Both the position numbers and the translations under genes were made by a program. From assembly GCF_037055355.1 (NCBI RefSeq), contig NZ_CP146350.1, positions 1,945,001-2,009,000 on the forward strand: a DNA stretch of 64,000 bases, given 5' to 3'. This document shows, one piece after another, positions 35,378 to 45,247 of the stretch. This DNA comes from Streptomyces sp. DG1A-41. GTDB lineage: Bacteria > Actinomycetota > Actinomycetes > Streptomycetales > Streptomycetaceae. Under the pieces are notes generated by a model. The model did not search any database. It saw nothing but the letters and a program-made list of their open reading frames with translations, and had not been told where the DNA came from. Position 1 is the stretch's first letter. Each line of letters opens with the position of its first letter.

Positions 35378-36320
35378 CCGAAGGTGCCCTCCTCGGCGGG
35401 TCCGTCCATGCGGTACAGCGAGAGCCTGCCGGTGCGGCAGCCGACGAGCAGATGGGGCCGGCCGTCGCTGTCGCGCACGGTGCTCAGCGCCTTGGGGTAG
35501 TCCGGCAGGTCCTCCACGAAGCCGACGAACTCGTCGTCCTCGTAGCGGTAGGCGGCGATCTGCATGCCGTAGGAGCTGACACAGACCAGGCCGTCGCAGA
35601 CCGTGGCGTTCTCGGCGGTGGTGGACAGCAGTTCCCGCCAGCCGCGGGTGACGCCCCGGCCCACCTCGATCCCTTCAGTCCGCCGTCACCGACGACGTAG
35701 AGGAAGCCGTCCTGTGCCCACATGCGCTTGGGGTACTCGCCCTGGTCCAGGCGCCACTGCGGCTTCTCGGTGTCATCGCCGAAGACGGCGATGACACCGT
35801 TGCGGGTGGCCAGGACGCGCTCGCCGCCGGGGAGGTACGTGGCGGCCCACAAGGGCAGTCCGTCCACGCCGAGCGTGGACAGCACCTCGCCGGTGGCGGT
35901 GTCGAGTTCCACGGCGCCCGCGTTGCCCGCGACCAGGGCGCGTGCGCCGTCGGGTGAGGCGGCGACGGTGTGGAGCAGTGCCTCGGGCAGCCGCCGGTCC
36001 CACAGGATCTCGCCGCCGCGCCGGGCGCGCAGGACGTGCCGGTCGCGTGTGACGGCCAGCCAGCCGCCCTCGACCGGGGTGACGCGGCGGGTGAAGCCGA
36101 GTCCGGTCTCGTGGTCCTCGGTGATGTGCAGCGTGGGTCCGCTCGCCGTCTGGTGCACCTCGGCGACGGCCACGCCGGAGTCGGCGGCGCAGTACAGGAC
36201 GGCCGGGTCCTCCCTGGAGGACTGGATGTCCCAGACGGCCTGCCGCCTGTAGCCCATCGCGCGGACGAAGGTGCCGTCCGCGGTGAGCCGGGCGATGTGT
36301 TCGTCCTTGCACACGACGAA
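35378..36320 (-). pseudogene. Fragment of a beta-propeller (WD40/PQQ-like) protein
   Basis: Repeated blades of about 40 residues are visible (HIARLTADGTFVRAMGYRRQ, GWLAVTRDRHVLRARRGGEI, ARALVAGNAGAVELDTATGE, VLATRNGVIAVFGDDTEKP). A one-base shift near 35676 is needed to continue into ELLSTTAENATVCDGLVCVS and HLLVGCRTGRLSLYRMDG. The start is missing at about 36320 and the end runs into the MFS fragment. It was probably part of a larger sensor or scaffold protein; its function cannot be assigned. Confidence 0.65.
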
Positions 36321-36613
36321 CACATCGCCCGAACGAACACCGCGCCGCCGTCTACCTCGCGGCGCGGGCCCTGGAGAACACCGTCTACAGCGTGTTCGCC
36401 AACCCGGTCGGCGGGCCGGCGACCCGCCCGACGCGCGGTGGGAGCGTCGTGTACGCGCCGGACGGCACCCTGGTGGCCGGCGCGGGCACGGACAAGGAGG
36501 GCACGATCCTGGCCGACGTGGACCCGAACCGCATGGCCGAGGTCCGCGGCTTCCTGCGCATGCTCGACGAACAGCGCGCCCGGCTGAGCCGCTTGGCAGC
36601 CGCCCGGGCATAG
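36320..36613 (+). pseudogene. 3' fragment of a carbon-nitrogen hydrolase (nitrilase superfamily)
   Basis: The frame HRAAVYLAARALENTVYSVF, ANPVGG, GGSVVYAPDGTLVAGAGTDK and GTILADVDPNRMAEV matches the C-terminal quarter of C-N hydrolases. The catalytic Glu-Lys-Cys region is absent; upstream sequence belongs to the opposite-strand propeller fragment. This is a deletion remnant. Confidence 0.65.
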
Positions 36614-36693
36614 CGCGGCGGGTCGGGATCACCAGGCTGCCCGATCGGCGGACGGTAAGGGAACGGTAAAGCGCCCCCGGTCGTTCACCCGGC

Positions 36694-37901
36694 ATGACAG
36701 CTATGACCCCCGGCTCGAACATCCCCCTCTCCGCCGCCCGCGTGACGGTGGACGTCGCCGCCCCGGTGCGGCTCGACGTATCGGGCCTGCTGCTCACCGC
36801 CGACGGCAAGGTGCGCTCCGACGACGACTTCATCTTCTACAACCAGCCGTCGGGCCCCGGCGTGACGTACCGCTCGGGCGGCGGCACCGCACCCGACGCG
36901 ATCACGGTCGACACGACCGCCCTCCCCCCGGGCATCGAGAAGATCGCCGTCACCGCGAGCCCTGACGCCGCGGGCCAGACCTTCCAGGGCATCGAACCGA
37001 CGGCGACGATCCGCAAAGCCGACGACGGCTCCGTCCTGGCTACGTTCACGCCCCCGCAGCTCGGCAGCGAGACGGCCCTGGTGATCGTGGAGATCTACCT
37101 GCGCAACGGCCAGTGGAAGGCCCGCGCCGTCGGCCAGGGCTACGCCAACGGCCTCGCGGGCATCGCCACGGACTTCGGTGTGACGGTGGAGGAACCGGCC
37201 GCCGCGGCCCCGGCCCAGCCGGTGACCCCGCCGCCGGCCCCGTGCAGCCGCCGGCCCCGCCCGTCTCCACGCCTGCCGCGCCCCCGGCCCCGGCCACGCC
37301 TCCCCCGCCCGCGCCCGGCGCCGGGAAGATCAACCTCGACAAGGGCCGCGTCAGCCTCCAGAAGAACCAGACCGTCTCCCTCGTCAAAGGCGGCCGCCCC
37401 CTGCTCTCCCAGGTCAAGATGGGCCTCGGCTGGGAGCCGGCGTACCGCGGCAAGGACATCGACCTGGACGCCTCGGTCATCGCCTACGGCCCCCAGCGCA
37501 ACCACATCGACAGCTGCTACTTCGGCAAGCTCCAGATCGTGGGCGGCGCGATCCGGCACTCCGGCGACAACCTCACGGGCGAGGGCGGCGGTGACGACGA
37601 GGTGATCACGGTCGACCTCGGCCGTCTCCCGCAGGAGGTCACCGGCCTGGTCTTCACGGTCAACTCCTTCTCCGGCCAGAAGTTCACGGAGGTCGCCAAG
37701 GCCTACTGCCGCCTCCTGGACGGCACGACCGGGGAGGAACTGGTCCGCTTCGACCTCACCAGCGCCGAGCCGCAGACCGGCGTGATGATGGCCAAGCTGA
37801 TCCGCCAGTTCTCCGGCGAGTGGGAGATGACGGCGATCGGCGACTTCGTGAAGTCCCGCACGGTCAGGGGAATGGTGAAGCCGGCGGCACAGACTCTGTA
37901 G
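36694..37901 (+). CDS. TerD-family protein with two TerD domains and one frameshift
   Basis: The first TerD-like domain (MTPGSNIPLSAARVTVDVAA, DDDFIFYNQP, SDDDF-type calcium site) runs to a proline-rich linker. One missing base near 37239 in a C-rich run shifts the frame; the linker then continues as PVQPPAPPVSTPAAPPAP and a second TerD domain follows (KINLDKGRVSLQKNQTVSLV, GLGWEP, DLDASVIAYGP, IRHSGDNLTGEGGGDDE). Restored length is about 402 residues. TerD domains bind calcium and are linked to tellurite and stress responses. No good ribosome-binding site precedes the ATG. Confidence 0.8.
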
Positions 37902-37944
37902 CCAGGGCCGGAGCCGGCACCTGACGAAGCCAGTGGGCCTGCTG

Positions 37945-38425
37945 CTGGTTCCTCGGTCACCGCCTCCAGCAGCCGCGCCCGCCCTTCGGGCGTCGGGTGA
38001 TCCCAGTACTCGCGGAGCGGGCTGTACTTCGGGCCGAGCTCGTCCTCGTAGATGTCCCCGTTCTGCATGATGAGCGCGGCGACCCGCAGGTGCGCGCATC
38101 GCCAGCCGCAGTCCGATCTGCGAGCCGTAGCCGTGCAGGTAGAGGGTGTACCGCCGTAGCTTCAGCGCGCTGGCGAACCGCTCCAGGAAGCCTGGCGTAC
38201 CCGTCGAAGGTGTACGAGAAGCCGGCCGGGTCCGGGGTGTCGCTGTAGCCGAAGCCGGGGAAGTCGGGCGCGACGAGCCCCGCCACCGGTCGGCCAGGGC
38301 CGGCATGAAGGCGCGGAACTGGTACGAGGAGGACGGACAGCCGTGCGGCAGCAATAAGGCCGGGGCGTCGGGGGGCGGACCGGCCTCACGGTAGAAGACG
38401 CGGGTCCCGTCGACGTCCGCATTAC
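37945..38425 (-). pseudogene. Decayed alpha/beta-hydrolase (epoxide-hydrolase type)
   Basis: Pieces in shifting frames: ALLLPHGCPSSSYQFRAFMP, VAPDFPGFGYSDTPDPAGFS, FLERFASALKLRRYTLYLHG and YEDELGPKYSPLREYWDHP. At least three indels separate them, and the C-terminal part with the catalytic histidine is absent where the TerD gene ends. It is not functional as written. Confidence 0.7.
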
Positions 38426-38548
38426 CGGTGTGCCGTCCTGCGGGCCGGGTTGTCGATCGCTCTCGCCACCTGTGCCGGTCGGGGAGAGAGCCGGAGTACC
38501 CGCGGAACTCCTGGAGAAGCCGACGACGCCGCGCCGGTCAGCGGGCCC

Positions 38549-39127
38549 TCAGATCCGCGCCGAAGGCCGCAGCCCCTCCGTCAGCAACGCCAGATACCGC
38601 CGGATGTGCCCGCCTTCCGCGTCCGCCAGCTCCGCCGCCGTCGCCACCCCGTGTGCCAGCCGTAGTACGTCGACCGGCTCGACGTCCCTCCGGAGTGTGC
38701 CCTCCTCCTGTGCTGCCCGGACCAGGCGCCCCGCCGCGCTCTTCACCGAGTCGCAGCAGGCCGTGGCCACGGTCGAGCCGCTCTGCGTGACGGCCGGGCC
38801 CAGCAGGGCCCTGAGGCCGCGCATCCGGATCATCCCCGCGCCGAGTTCGTACAGCCACTCCGCCAGCGCCTCGCCCGGTGCCAGTTCGGCCGCGAGTTCG
38901 TCGGCCCGGGCCGCGATCGCCTCGATCCGGTCGAGGTACGCGGCCTCCAGCAGCGCCTGCCGGGTCGGGAAATGCCGGTAGAGCGTGCCGGAGCCGACCC
39001 CGGCCCGCTTGGCGATGTCGTCGAGCGACGCGCCTTCCCCGTGCTCGGCGAAGGCCTCCACGGCCACCTTCAGCAACCGCTCGTAGTTACGCCGAGCATC
39101 CGCCCGCATGGGCCTGACCTGCGCCAT
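38549..39127 (-). CDS. TetR-family regulator
   Basis: A 192-residue repressor with an N-terminal helix-turn-helix (ASLDDIAKRAGVGSGTLYRH) and a helical ligand domain. The ATG at 39127 follows GAGGAG at 7-nt spacing; the in-frame start at 39157 is less likely because it falls in a tandem repeat. No intact target gene is adjacent: the hydrolase upstream of it on the same strand is decayed, so its former target may be lost. Confidence 0.85.
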   Translation of the reverse strand: MAQVRPMRADARRNYERLLKVAVEAFAEHGEGASLDDIAKRAGVGSGTLYRHFPTRQALLEAAYLDRIEAIAARADELAAELAPGEALAEWLYELGAGMIRMRGLRALLGPAVTQSGSTVATACCDSVKSAAGRLVRAAQEEGTLRRDVEPVDVLRLAHGVATAAELADAEGGHIRRYLALLTEGLRPSARI

Positions 39128-39137
39128 GCAGCCACTC

Positions 39138-39167
39138 CTCACGAACCGGGGACTCACGAACCGGGGA
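39138..39167 (-). repeat. 15-bp tandem repeat before the TetR gene
   Basis: CTCACGAACCGGGGA is present twice without a gap, directly upstream of the ribosome-binding site. It could be a doubled operator half or a slippage product. Confidence 0.8.
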
Positions 39168-39222
39168 CCCTCTCCGCACCTTATCGAGAACGGTCCGACC
39201 CGCAGTCCGGCGCCTCACATCT

Positions 39223-39335
39223 TCATCGCCCCGCCGCCAGATCCCGCAGGAAGTGCCGCGCCCCGACCAGGAACACGACGATCAGCGGGATCACGCTCAT
39301 CAGCGCGCCGGCCATCACCAGCGCATAGTTGAGGA
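39223..39335 (-). pseudogene. C-terminal scrap of an ABC sugar permease
   Basis: The reading LNYALVMAGALMSVIPLIVV then FLVGARHFLRDLAAG is the typical last helix and tail of MalG-type permeases. Nothing upstream of 39335 continues the gene. Together with the LacI gene next to it, this marks the site of a lost sugar-uptake operon. Confidence 0.6.
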
Positions 39336-39482
39336 GGTGAAGACAACGATGTCGGGAGCGGTGGTGGTCGGGCCGACGGTCTCGCGGTGGGGGTTCCTCT
39401 GGTCCGCGAACGTTCACGTGCGCGTTGCCGTCGAGTACCGGGGCGCGCCAGAACCAGTGTCAAGGGAGCTGCCCGGAACGGT

Positions 39483-39505
39483 CTGCCGGGCCCACGGCCG
39501 GGCAG
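39483..39505 (-). terminator. Possible hairpin after the LacI gene
   Basis: CTGCC and GGCAG arms enclose a GC-rich interrupted stem immediately after the LacI stop at 39507. Pairing is imperfect. Confidence 0.35.
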
Positions 39506-39506
39506 G

Positions 39507-40553
39507 TCAGGCGGAAGCGCGGACCACCAGCTCGGGCACCACCCAAGCGTCCGCGCCCCGCAACGGCTCCTCACCCGCGCGCAGCCGGGCCACCTGCTCC
39601 ACGGCCAGCCGCCCCAGCTGCCGCTTGTCGATGTGCAGGGTGGTCAGGGCGGGGTCCACCAGCTCGCCCAGAGAGAGACCGTCGAAGCCCAGCACCGCCA
39701 GCTCGTCCGGAACACTCCGGCCATGACGGTGGGCGGTGCGCATCGCCCCGACAGCGATCAGGTCGTTGAAGCCGAAGACCGCGGTGATCTCGGGCCGCGC
39801 CGCCAGGAGCCGTTCCATGCCGGCCTCGCCGCCGGCCACGCTGTGCTCGGGGCACACCACGACCCAGTCCTCGTCGACCGGCAGCCCGAGCCGCCGCACC
39901 TGCTCCAGGAACGCCAGCCTGCGCGGGCCGGGGCCGTGCACGCCGTCCAGCATGCCGATCCTGCGGTGCCCCGCGCGGAACAGGTGGTTCATGCCCTGCT
40001 CGACTCCGGTGGCGGCGTCGATGCCCACGGCCGCGAACCGGGTCTGCTGCGGGCCCCGCTCCAGCAGCACCAGTGGCACACCTCCGAGGTGCCGAGTGAG
40101 TACGTCGTCCGGGTCCTTGAAGTAACCCACGACCGCGTCCGCCTGGTGGGAGAGCACGTCGAGCGCCTGCCGCTCCCTGGCCTCGTCGATCCGGGAGTCC
40201 CACACGACCACCTGCCAGCCGCGCTGCTCGGCCGCCTCCAGCACCCCGGCGGCCACCTCTGGGAAGAACGGGTTCCGCAGGTCCGGGATGACCAGCCCCG
40301 CCGTCACCGTGCCCTTCTGGACGAGTCCGCGCGCGAACCGGCTGGGCCGGTAGTCCAGGAGCCGGGCCGCCTCCAGGACCCGCTCCTTGGTGGCCGGGTC
40401 GATCTCACCCTTGTCGTTGACGGCCCGGGAGACCGTCTGCCGTGACACCCCGGCCAGGCGTGCGACGTCGTGGATCGTGGCCCGGCGCCGGGCACCGCCG
40501 GGCCGCTCGGCATCCGGCTCCGCCCGCTGATTGTCGGTCCACACGTTCAGCAC
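39507..40553 (-). CDS. LacI-family sugar-responsive regulator
   Basis: A 348-residue repressor starting with GTG at 40553 (GGAG 9 nt upstream). The DNA-binding part is IHDVARLAGVSRQTVSRAVN and the periplasmic-binding-protein-like sensor follows (GLVIPDLRNPFFPEVAAGV, VLGFDGLSLGELVDP). Its own neighbouring transporter is reduced to a fragment. LacI-type palindromes occur elsewhere in this window, in front of the pectin permeases, but a connection is only a guess. Confidence 0.9.
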   Translation of the reverse strand: MLNVWTDNQRAEPDAERPGGARRRATIHDVARLAGVSRQTVSRAVNDKGEIDPATKERVLEAARLLDYRPSRFARGLVQKGTVTAGLVIPDLRNPFFPEVAAGVLEAAEQRGWQVVVWDSRIDEARERQALDVLSHQADAVVGYFKDPDDVLTRHLGGVPLVLLERGPQQTRFAAVGIDAATGVEQGMNHLFRAGHRRIGMLDGVHGPGPRRLAFLEQVRRLGLPVDEDWVVVCPEHSVAGGEAGMERLLAARPEITAVFGFNDLIAVGAMRTAHRHGRSVPDELAVLGFDGLSLGELVDPALTTLHIDKRQLGRLAVEQVARLRAGEEPLRGADAWVVPELVVRASA

Positions 40554-40569
40554 CTTATCCGGCTCCGGT

Positions 40570-40800
40570 CCCCGCCCGGCAGGGGCCGCCGGACGGGCCC
40601 CCAGCCGTCGGGCTCGGTGAAGAGCGTCAGCTGGAGCGCCCCCGGGGCCTCGAGCCGGAGTTCAGGGAGTTCCAGGGGGTGCGCGTGGGCTCGGCGGCCA
40701 GCTTCGCGGTGGCGGCGACGGAGTCGTCCACCTGGAAGGCCACCCGGACGTGCCCGGCCATCCGCCGCCCCACCTCGACCTCGTCGATGAATGATGGCTG
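40570..40800 (-). pseudogene. Glyoxalase/VOC-family remnant
   Basis: A stretch HVRVAFQVDDSVAATAKLAA then EPTRTPWNSL matches the second half of a VOC domain; after a one-base shift the frame gives RLEAPGALQLTLFTEPDGW. The first half and a start codon are missing. Confidence 0.55.
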
Positions 40801-40873
40801 GGGTGACCGCTGACGGCCCACGGGCCGGCCGGTTGACTCCCACGCGCGGCCGGGCCGGACGCGGCAGGCCTCG

Positions 40874-41890
40874 TCAGAACAGCGCGCTGTACGCGTTCAG
40901 CGCCGGCTGTCCGCCCAGGTGGGCGTAGAGGACCGTGGAGTCGCGGCCGATCTCGCCCCGCGAGACCAGGTCGATCAGCCCGGCCATGGACTTCCCCTCG
41001 TACACGGGGTCGGTGACCATCCCCTCCGTGCGGGCCGCGAGCCGCATCGCCGCCAGCGTGGTCTCGTCGGGGATGCCGTACGTGCCCGCGTGGTACCGCT
41101 CGTCGAGTTCGACGTCGGACTCGGTCAACTCGCGCTCGAGGCCGATGAGCTGCCCGGTGCGGTGTGCGATCCGGGCGATCTGGTTACGGGTCGCGGCGGG
41201 TTTCGCCGAGGCGTCGACGCCGAGCACGCGCCGGGGCCGCCCGCCCCCCTCCTCCAGCGCGGCGAACCCGGCGACCATGCCGGCCTGGGTGGAGCCGGTC
41301 ACCGAGCACACGACCACGGTGTCGAAGAAGACGCCCAGCTCACGCTCCTGCTCGGCGACCTCGTACGCCCACCCGGCGAAGCCGAGGCCGCCGAGCGGAT
41401 GATCGGAGGCGCCGGCCGGGATGGCGTACGGCTTGCCGCCCGCCTCCTCGACCTCCCTGAGCGCCTGCTCCCAGCTTTCCTTGAACCCGATCCCGAACCC
41501 GGCCTTCACCAGCCGCACGTCGGCCCCGGCGAGGCGGCTGAGCAGGATGTTGCCGACCTTGTCGTACACGGCGTCCGGCCAGTCCACCCAGCTCTCCTGC
41601 ACCAGCACGCACTTGAGCCCGGCCCGGGCGGCGACCGCCGCGACCTGGCGGGTGTGGTTGGACTGCACCCCGCCGATCGACACGAGCGTGTCACAACCCT
41701 GGGCGAGCGCGTCGGCGACCAGGTACTCCAGCTTGCGGGTCTTGTTCCCGCCGTACGCGACACCGGAGTTGCAGTCCTCCCGCTTGGCCCAGAGGACGGC
41801 GCCACCGAGGTGCGCGGTCAGCCGCTCCAGGGGGTGGACGGGCGAGGGCCCGAAGAGCAGGGGGTAACGCGCGTGCGAGGAAAGGGGCAT
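40874..41890 (-). CDS. acdS: 1-aminocyclopropane-1-carboxylate (ACC) deaminase
   Basis: A 338-residue PLP enzyme very close to characterised ACC deaminases along its whole length: [37 protein letters not shown] with the PLP lysine at about 50, [38 protein letters not shown] and [17 protein letters not shown] with the Tyr-Glu pair that separates ACC deaminase from D-cysteine desulfhydrase. It cleaves the plant ethylene precursor to ammonia and 2-oxobutyrate. This fits a plant- or soil-associated organism that also degrades pectin. The start is the ATG at 41890; a frame extending to 41932 is less likely. Confidence 0.92.
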   Translation of the reverse strand: MPLSSHARYPLLFGPSPVHPLERLTAHLGGAVLWAKREDCNSGVAYGGNKTRKLEYLVADALAQGCDTLVSIGGVQSNHTRQVAAVAARAGLKCVLVQESWVDWPDAVYDKVGNILLSRLAGADVRLVKAGFGIGFKESWEQALREVEEAGGKPYAIPAGASDHPLGGLGFAGWAYEVAEQERELGVFFDTVVVCSVTGSTQAGMVAGFAALEEGGGRPRRVLGVDASAKPAATRNQIARIAHRTGQLIGLERELTESDVELDERYHAGTYGIPDETTLAAMRLAARTEGMVTDPVYEGKSMAGLIDLVSRGEIGRDSTVLYAHLGGQPALNAYSALF

Positions 41891-42169
41891 GGGTCGGACC
41901 ACCTGTCTGGAGCGCCTGGTCGGGCACATCACGGTACCGCTGCCCGCGCGCTCGCAGCGGTCCTCGTTGAAGCACTCCCACGAGCAGTACGGCCCGTCGC
42001 TGCGCGGGCGCCATTCCCTCGAACCGCAACGGAGTCACGGCGCAAGGAGCCCGCGCCGCGCCTCCGCCCTTTGCCGACGGGTGACGTTGGCGCAGGCTGC
42101 TGCAATGCACCGCGCGCCGGGTCAGGATGGGCTGCCCGCATTGAGGTACAACGCCTCTGAGCAGCCGAT

Positions 42170-43651
42170 TCAGACAGCCCCACCCGTGACGAGTGACCCG
42201 GCGTTCTCATTCCGCTGCCGCTTCCACGGCCCGGTGATGGCGAGCAGGATGCCCGGGTCCTGGATGTTGGCGTAAAGGGTCTTGCCGTCGGGTGAGAAGG
42301 TGACACCGGCGAACTCGCTGTACTCCGGCTCCTCTTCGGTGCCGACGTTCAGGTCGTTGCGGGCGATCGGGTAGGTGCGCCCGCTCTCGGTGGCGCCGAA
42401 GAGGTGCGAGACGCCCTCGCCGTCCTCGGCCAGGACGATGCCGCCGTACGGGGAGACGGTGATGTTGTCGGGGCCGTCGAACGCGCCGTCCTTGGACGGG
42501 TCGGGGTTCACCCCGAGCAGGACCTTCAACGTCAGGGTGCGGCGCCTGGGGTCGTAGAACCACACCTGGCCGTCGTGCTGGACGGGGCTCTCCTCTCGGG
42601 CGTACGAGGAGACGACGTAGGCGCCGCCGTCGCCCCACCACATGCCCTCCAGCTTGCGGGCGCGGGTGACCTCGCCGTCGCTGAACTGCTTGCGCACGGG
42701 CGTGGTCCGGGCGTCGCGGTCGGGTACGTCCACCCAGTCGACGCCGTAGACGGTGCCGGTCTTCGTGGCCCGGGACAGGTCGTCGACGAACCGGCCGCCG
42801 GAGTCGTAGCACTTGGGCGCCTGGAGGACACCGGCGTCGTCCGCGAGTTCACGGAACTCGCCGGGGCCGTACGTGAAGCCCTTGGGCGGGGTCCAGCGGT
42901 AGAAGAGGCCGTTGGGCTCGTCGTCGTCCTCGGTGAGGTAGGCGTGGCCGCGCTTGGGGTCGATGACGACGGCCTCGTGGTCGTAGCGGCCGAAGAACTT
43001 CAGCGGCTTGGGGTTCCGGTTGGCGCGCCGGTCGGAGGGGTCGACCTCGAAGACGTAGCCGTGGTCCTTGGTCATGCCGTTGACGCCGGCCCTGTCGGAG
43101 TTCTCCTCGCAGGTGAGCCAGGTGCCCCACGGTGTACTGCCACCGGCGCAGTTGGTGGAGGTGCCCGCGATGCCGACCCACTCCGCGACACGTCCGTCGG
43201 GGCGTATCTCGACGACCGTGCAGCCACCGGCGGCGGCCGGGTCGTAGACGAGGCCCTCGGCGAGCGGCACCGGGTACTTCCAGTTGGCGCGCGGGCCCTT
43301 CAGCTCGTGGTTGTTGACGAGCAGGGTGGTGCCGCGGGGGCCGTCGAAGGTGGCGGTGCCGTCGTGGTTGGACGGCGTGAAGTCGCCGGACTCCAGCTTG
43401 GTCCTGCCGCTGTAGGTGATGATCCGGTACGTGAAGCCGGCGGGCAGGGCGAGGATGCCCTTGGGGTCGGGGACCAGCGGCCCGTAGCCGACCCCGTGCC
43501 GGGCGTCCGCGGACGCCTCCTCCGCGCCCTCGGTGTCGTACGACGCGAGGGCGTTCGGCGCGGTCGCGAGGGCCCCGACACTGCCCGCCAGCGCGACACC
43601 GGCACCGGCGATCGCGGAGGTTCTGGCGAAGTCCCTGCGGGTGAGCGACAT
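42170..43651 (-). CDS. phoX: Tat-exported PhoX-type alkaline phosphatase
   Basis: A 493-residue DUF839 protein with a twin-arginine signal (TRRDFARTSAIAGAGVAL). Conserved stretches include VNNHELKGPRANWKYP, GGSTPWGTWLTCEEN, DHEAVVIDPKRGHAYLTED, LEGMWWGDGGAYVVSSYARE and FDGPDNITVSPYGGIVLAED, which supply metal ligands in PhoX enzymes. It releases phosphate from organic esters outside the cell, using iron and calcium. AGGAGA precedes the ATG, and a PHO box lies 68 bp upstream, so induction under phosphate starvation is expected. Confidence 0.88.
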   Translation of the reverse strand: MSLTRRDFARTSAIAGAGVALAGSVGALATAPNALASYDTEGAEEASADARHGVGYGPLVPDPKGILALPAGFTYRIITYSGRTKLESGDFTPSNHDGTATFDGPRGTTLLVNNHELKGPRANWKYPVPLAEGLVYDPAAAGGCTVVEIRPDGRVAEWVGIAGTSTNCAGGSTPWGTWLTCEENSDRAGVNGMTKDHGYVFEVDPSDRRANRNPKPLKFFGRYDHEAVVIDPKRGHAYLTEDDDEPNGLFYRWTPPKGFTYGPGEFRELADDAGVLQAPKCYDSGGRFVDDLSRATKTGTVYGVDWVDVPDRDARTTPVRKQFSDGEVTRARKLEGMWWGDGGAYVVSSYAREESPVQHDGQVWFYDPRRRTLTLKVLLGVNPDPSKDGAFDGPDNITVSPYGGIVLAEDGEGVSHLFGATESGRTYPIARNDLNVGTEEEPEYSEFAGVTFSPDGKTLYANIQDPGILLAITGPWKRQRNENAGSLVTGGAV

Positions 43652-43718
43652 GGTGTCTCCTGTGACGGTGGGTATGCCGTGAAGGGTGGCGGACCTCGTA
43701 CGCCGACACCGTCCCGCT

Positions 43719-43740
43719 CATCCATGAACGCCGGTTGAAC
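43719..43740 (-). promoter_or_regulatory. PHO box upstream of phoX
   Basis: On the minus strand two adjacent 11-nt units, GTTCAACCGGC (43740-43730) and GTTCATGGATG (43729-43719), match the Streptomyces PhoP direct-repeat pattern with GTTCA at the start of each unit. Confidence 0.65.
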
Positions 43741-43746
43741 ACCGCC

Positions 43747-43822
43747 CTAAGGGGCGCGGGACTGTCTCCCCATGCGGCTCCGCCGTGTGGGCGCGACCAG
43801 CGCCAACGGCCCCGCACCCCAG
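43747..43822 (-). repeat. Intergenic hairpin repeat of Streptomyces type
   Basis: Contains ctaaggggcgcgggac, a small CGGC-tcc-GCCG hairpin near 43780 and gtgggcgcgaccagc, a diverged copy of the element at 29081-29133. It lies just after the stop of the 43830-45247 gene and may act as its terminator. Confidence 0.5.
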
Positions 43823-43829
43823 AACAGGA

Positions 43830-45247
43830 TCAACCGCCCTGTTGCGACCGCGCCTTGAAGGCAGCCTTCCGCGCTTCCTTCGCAACCTTCTTGTCCGGAT
43901 GCAACCGCCCCATCGCCTCCAGCACATCGGCCGTAGCGGGATGCTCAACCCGCCACACGGCCTCGAAAAACCCACCGTGCTGCTGCGCAAGCCCCTCGAC
44001 CAACGCCCGCAACTCCTCGGAATTGCCCTCCGCCGCCAGCTGCGCGGCCACCGTGTCGATGGTCAGCCAGTACACCATCGCTTCCGACGGCGCGGGCACA
44101 TCCACCGCACCATGCTCGGTGAGCCAGACCCGGGCGAGACCGCCCAACTCGGCATCGTCGAGGACTTCCCGCAGCGCCGGCTCGGCCGAGGCACCCACCA
44201 GGGACAACGCCTGCTGACACCGCAGCCGCCGCAGCGGCGCCCCGGCATCCGCACCCCGCGCCGCCGCCAGCAACTCCCGCGCCGCGGCGAGCGGTTCCCG
44301 GCGCTCCAGCCACTGCTCGGTCTCGGCCTGCGCCGCACCCGGCGGGAACGCCGCCGTGCCGTCGAGCAGCGCGTCGGCTCCCTTGTCCGCGAGGTCCCCG
44401 ACGGCCGGCGCCTCGAACCCGGCCTCCAGCAGCCGGGCACGCAGGCCGTACACCCCGAGCGGGGTGAGCCGGACCATGCCGTACCGGGAGACGTCGGTTT
44501 CGTCGACGGGCGCCGCGGGCTCCTCGTCGGCGTCGGCCATGAGCGCCTCGTCCACGGGCTGGTACGCCACGAGCCCCACCGGCTCCAGCATCCGGAACTG
44601 GTCGTCCAGCCGCATCATCGCGTCGGACACCTGCTCCAGGACGTCGTTGGTGGGCTCGCCCATGTCGCTGGGCACGATCACCGACGCGGCCAGTGCGGGC
44701 AGCGGCACCGGAGCGTCGGCGGGCGTGTCCTCGCCGGCGGTCAGCAGGTAGAGGTTGCCGAGCACGCCGTCGAGGAACTCGGCCTCGACCTCCGGGTCCC
44801 AGTCGAGGGCGGAGAGGTCCACCTCGCCGTCCTCGGCCACGAGCCCGTCCAGGTCGGGCACGCTCGCGTCGGCGAGCACCGTCTCCAGGGCCGCGAGCCA
44901 CACGGCGAGCACGTCCTGAGGCGAGCCGCCGGTGAGCAGCGCGAGGTCCTCGCCCGCCGTGACGGTGCCCTCCTCCTCGTCGACGATCTCGACGAGCCCG
45001 GTGTCCACGGCCACCCGCCACGCCTCGCTGGCGTCGGCGGCGGCGTCGTCCCCGCTCAGCCCGAGCACCTCGGCGGCCGCGGGCAACTGCTCCCCGACGA
45101 GCCCGCCCCCGGCGTCGACCCGGGTCTCCGGCCCGGCCCAGCGGGCCAGCCGGGCGGCCCGGGACAGCAACGGCGTGGACAGCGCGTCGCGCGCCAGCTC
45201 CGCTTCGGGGTGCAGCCGCACCGGCGGCAGGGGGAGCTGTCTGACAT
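43830..45247 (-). CDS. Uncharacterised acidic protein, N-terminal frameshift suspected
   Basis: A protein of about 471 residues with alanine-, leucine- and acid-rich composition and no domain I recognise. No signal peptide or membrane segment is visible. The only start in the long frame is a GTG at 45221 without a ribosome-binding site. An ATG at 45247 has a strong AGGAGA and encodes MSDSS, but needs one extra base in the run of five G (45230-45234) to join the long frame. The corrected N-terminus would be MSDSSPLPPVRLHPEAELA. The C-terminus (AKEARKAAFKARSQQGG) is basic. The function is unknown. Confidence 0.6.

Noticed and set aside
36683..36693. GTTCACCCGGC before the TerD gene as a PHO box
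   Set aside because: Only one 11-nt unit is present and it abuts the start codon; PhoP sites need at least two units.
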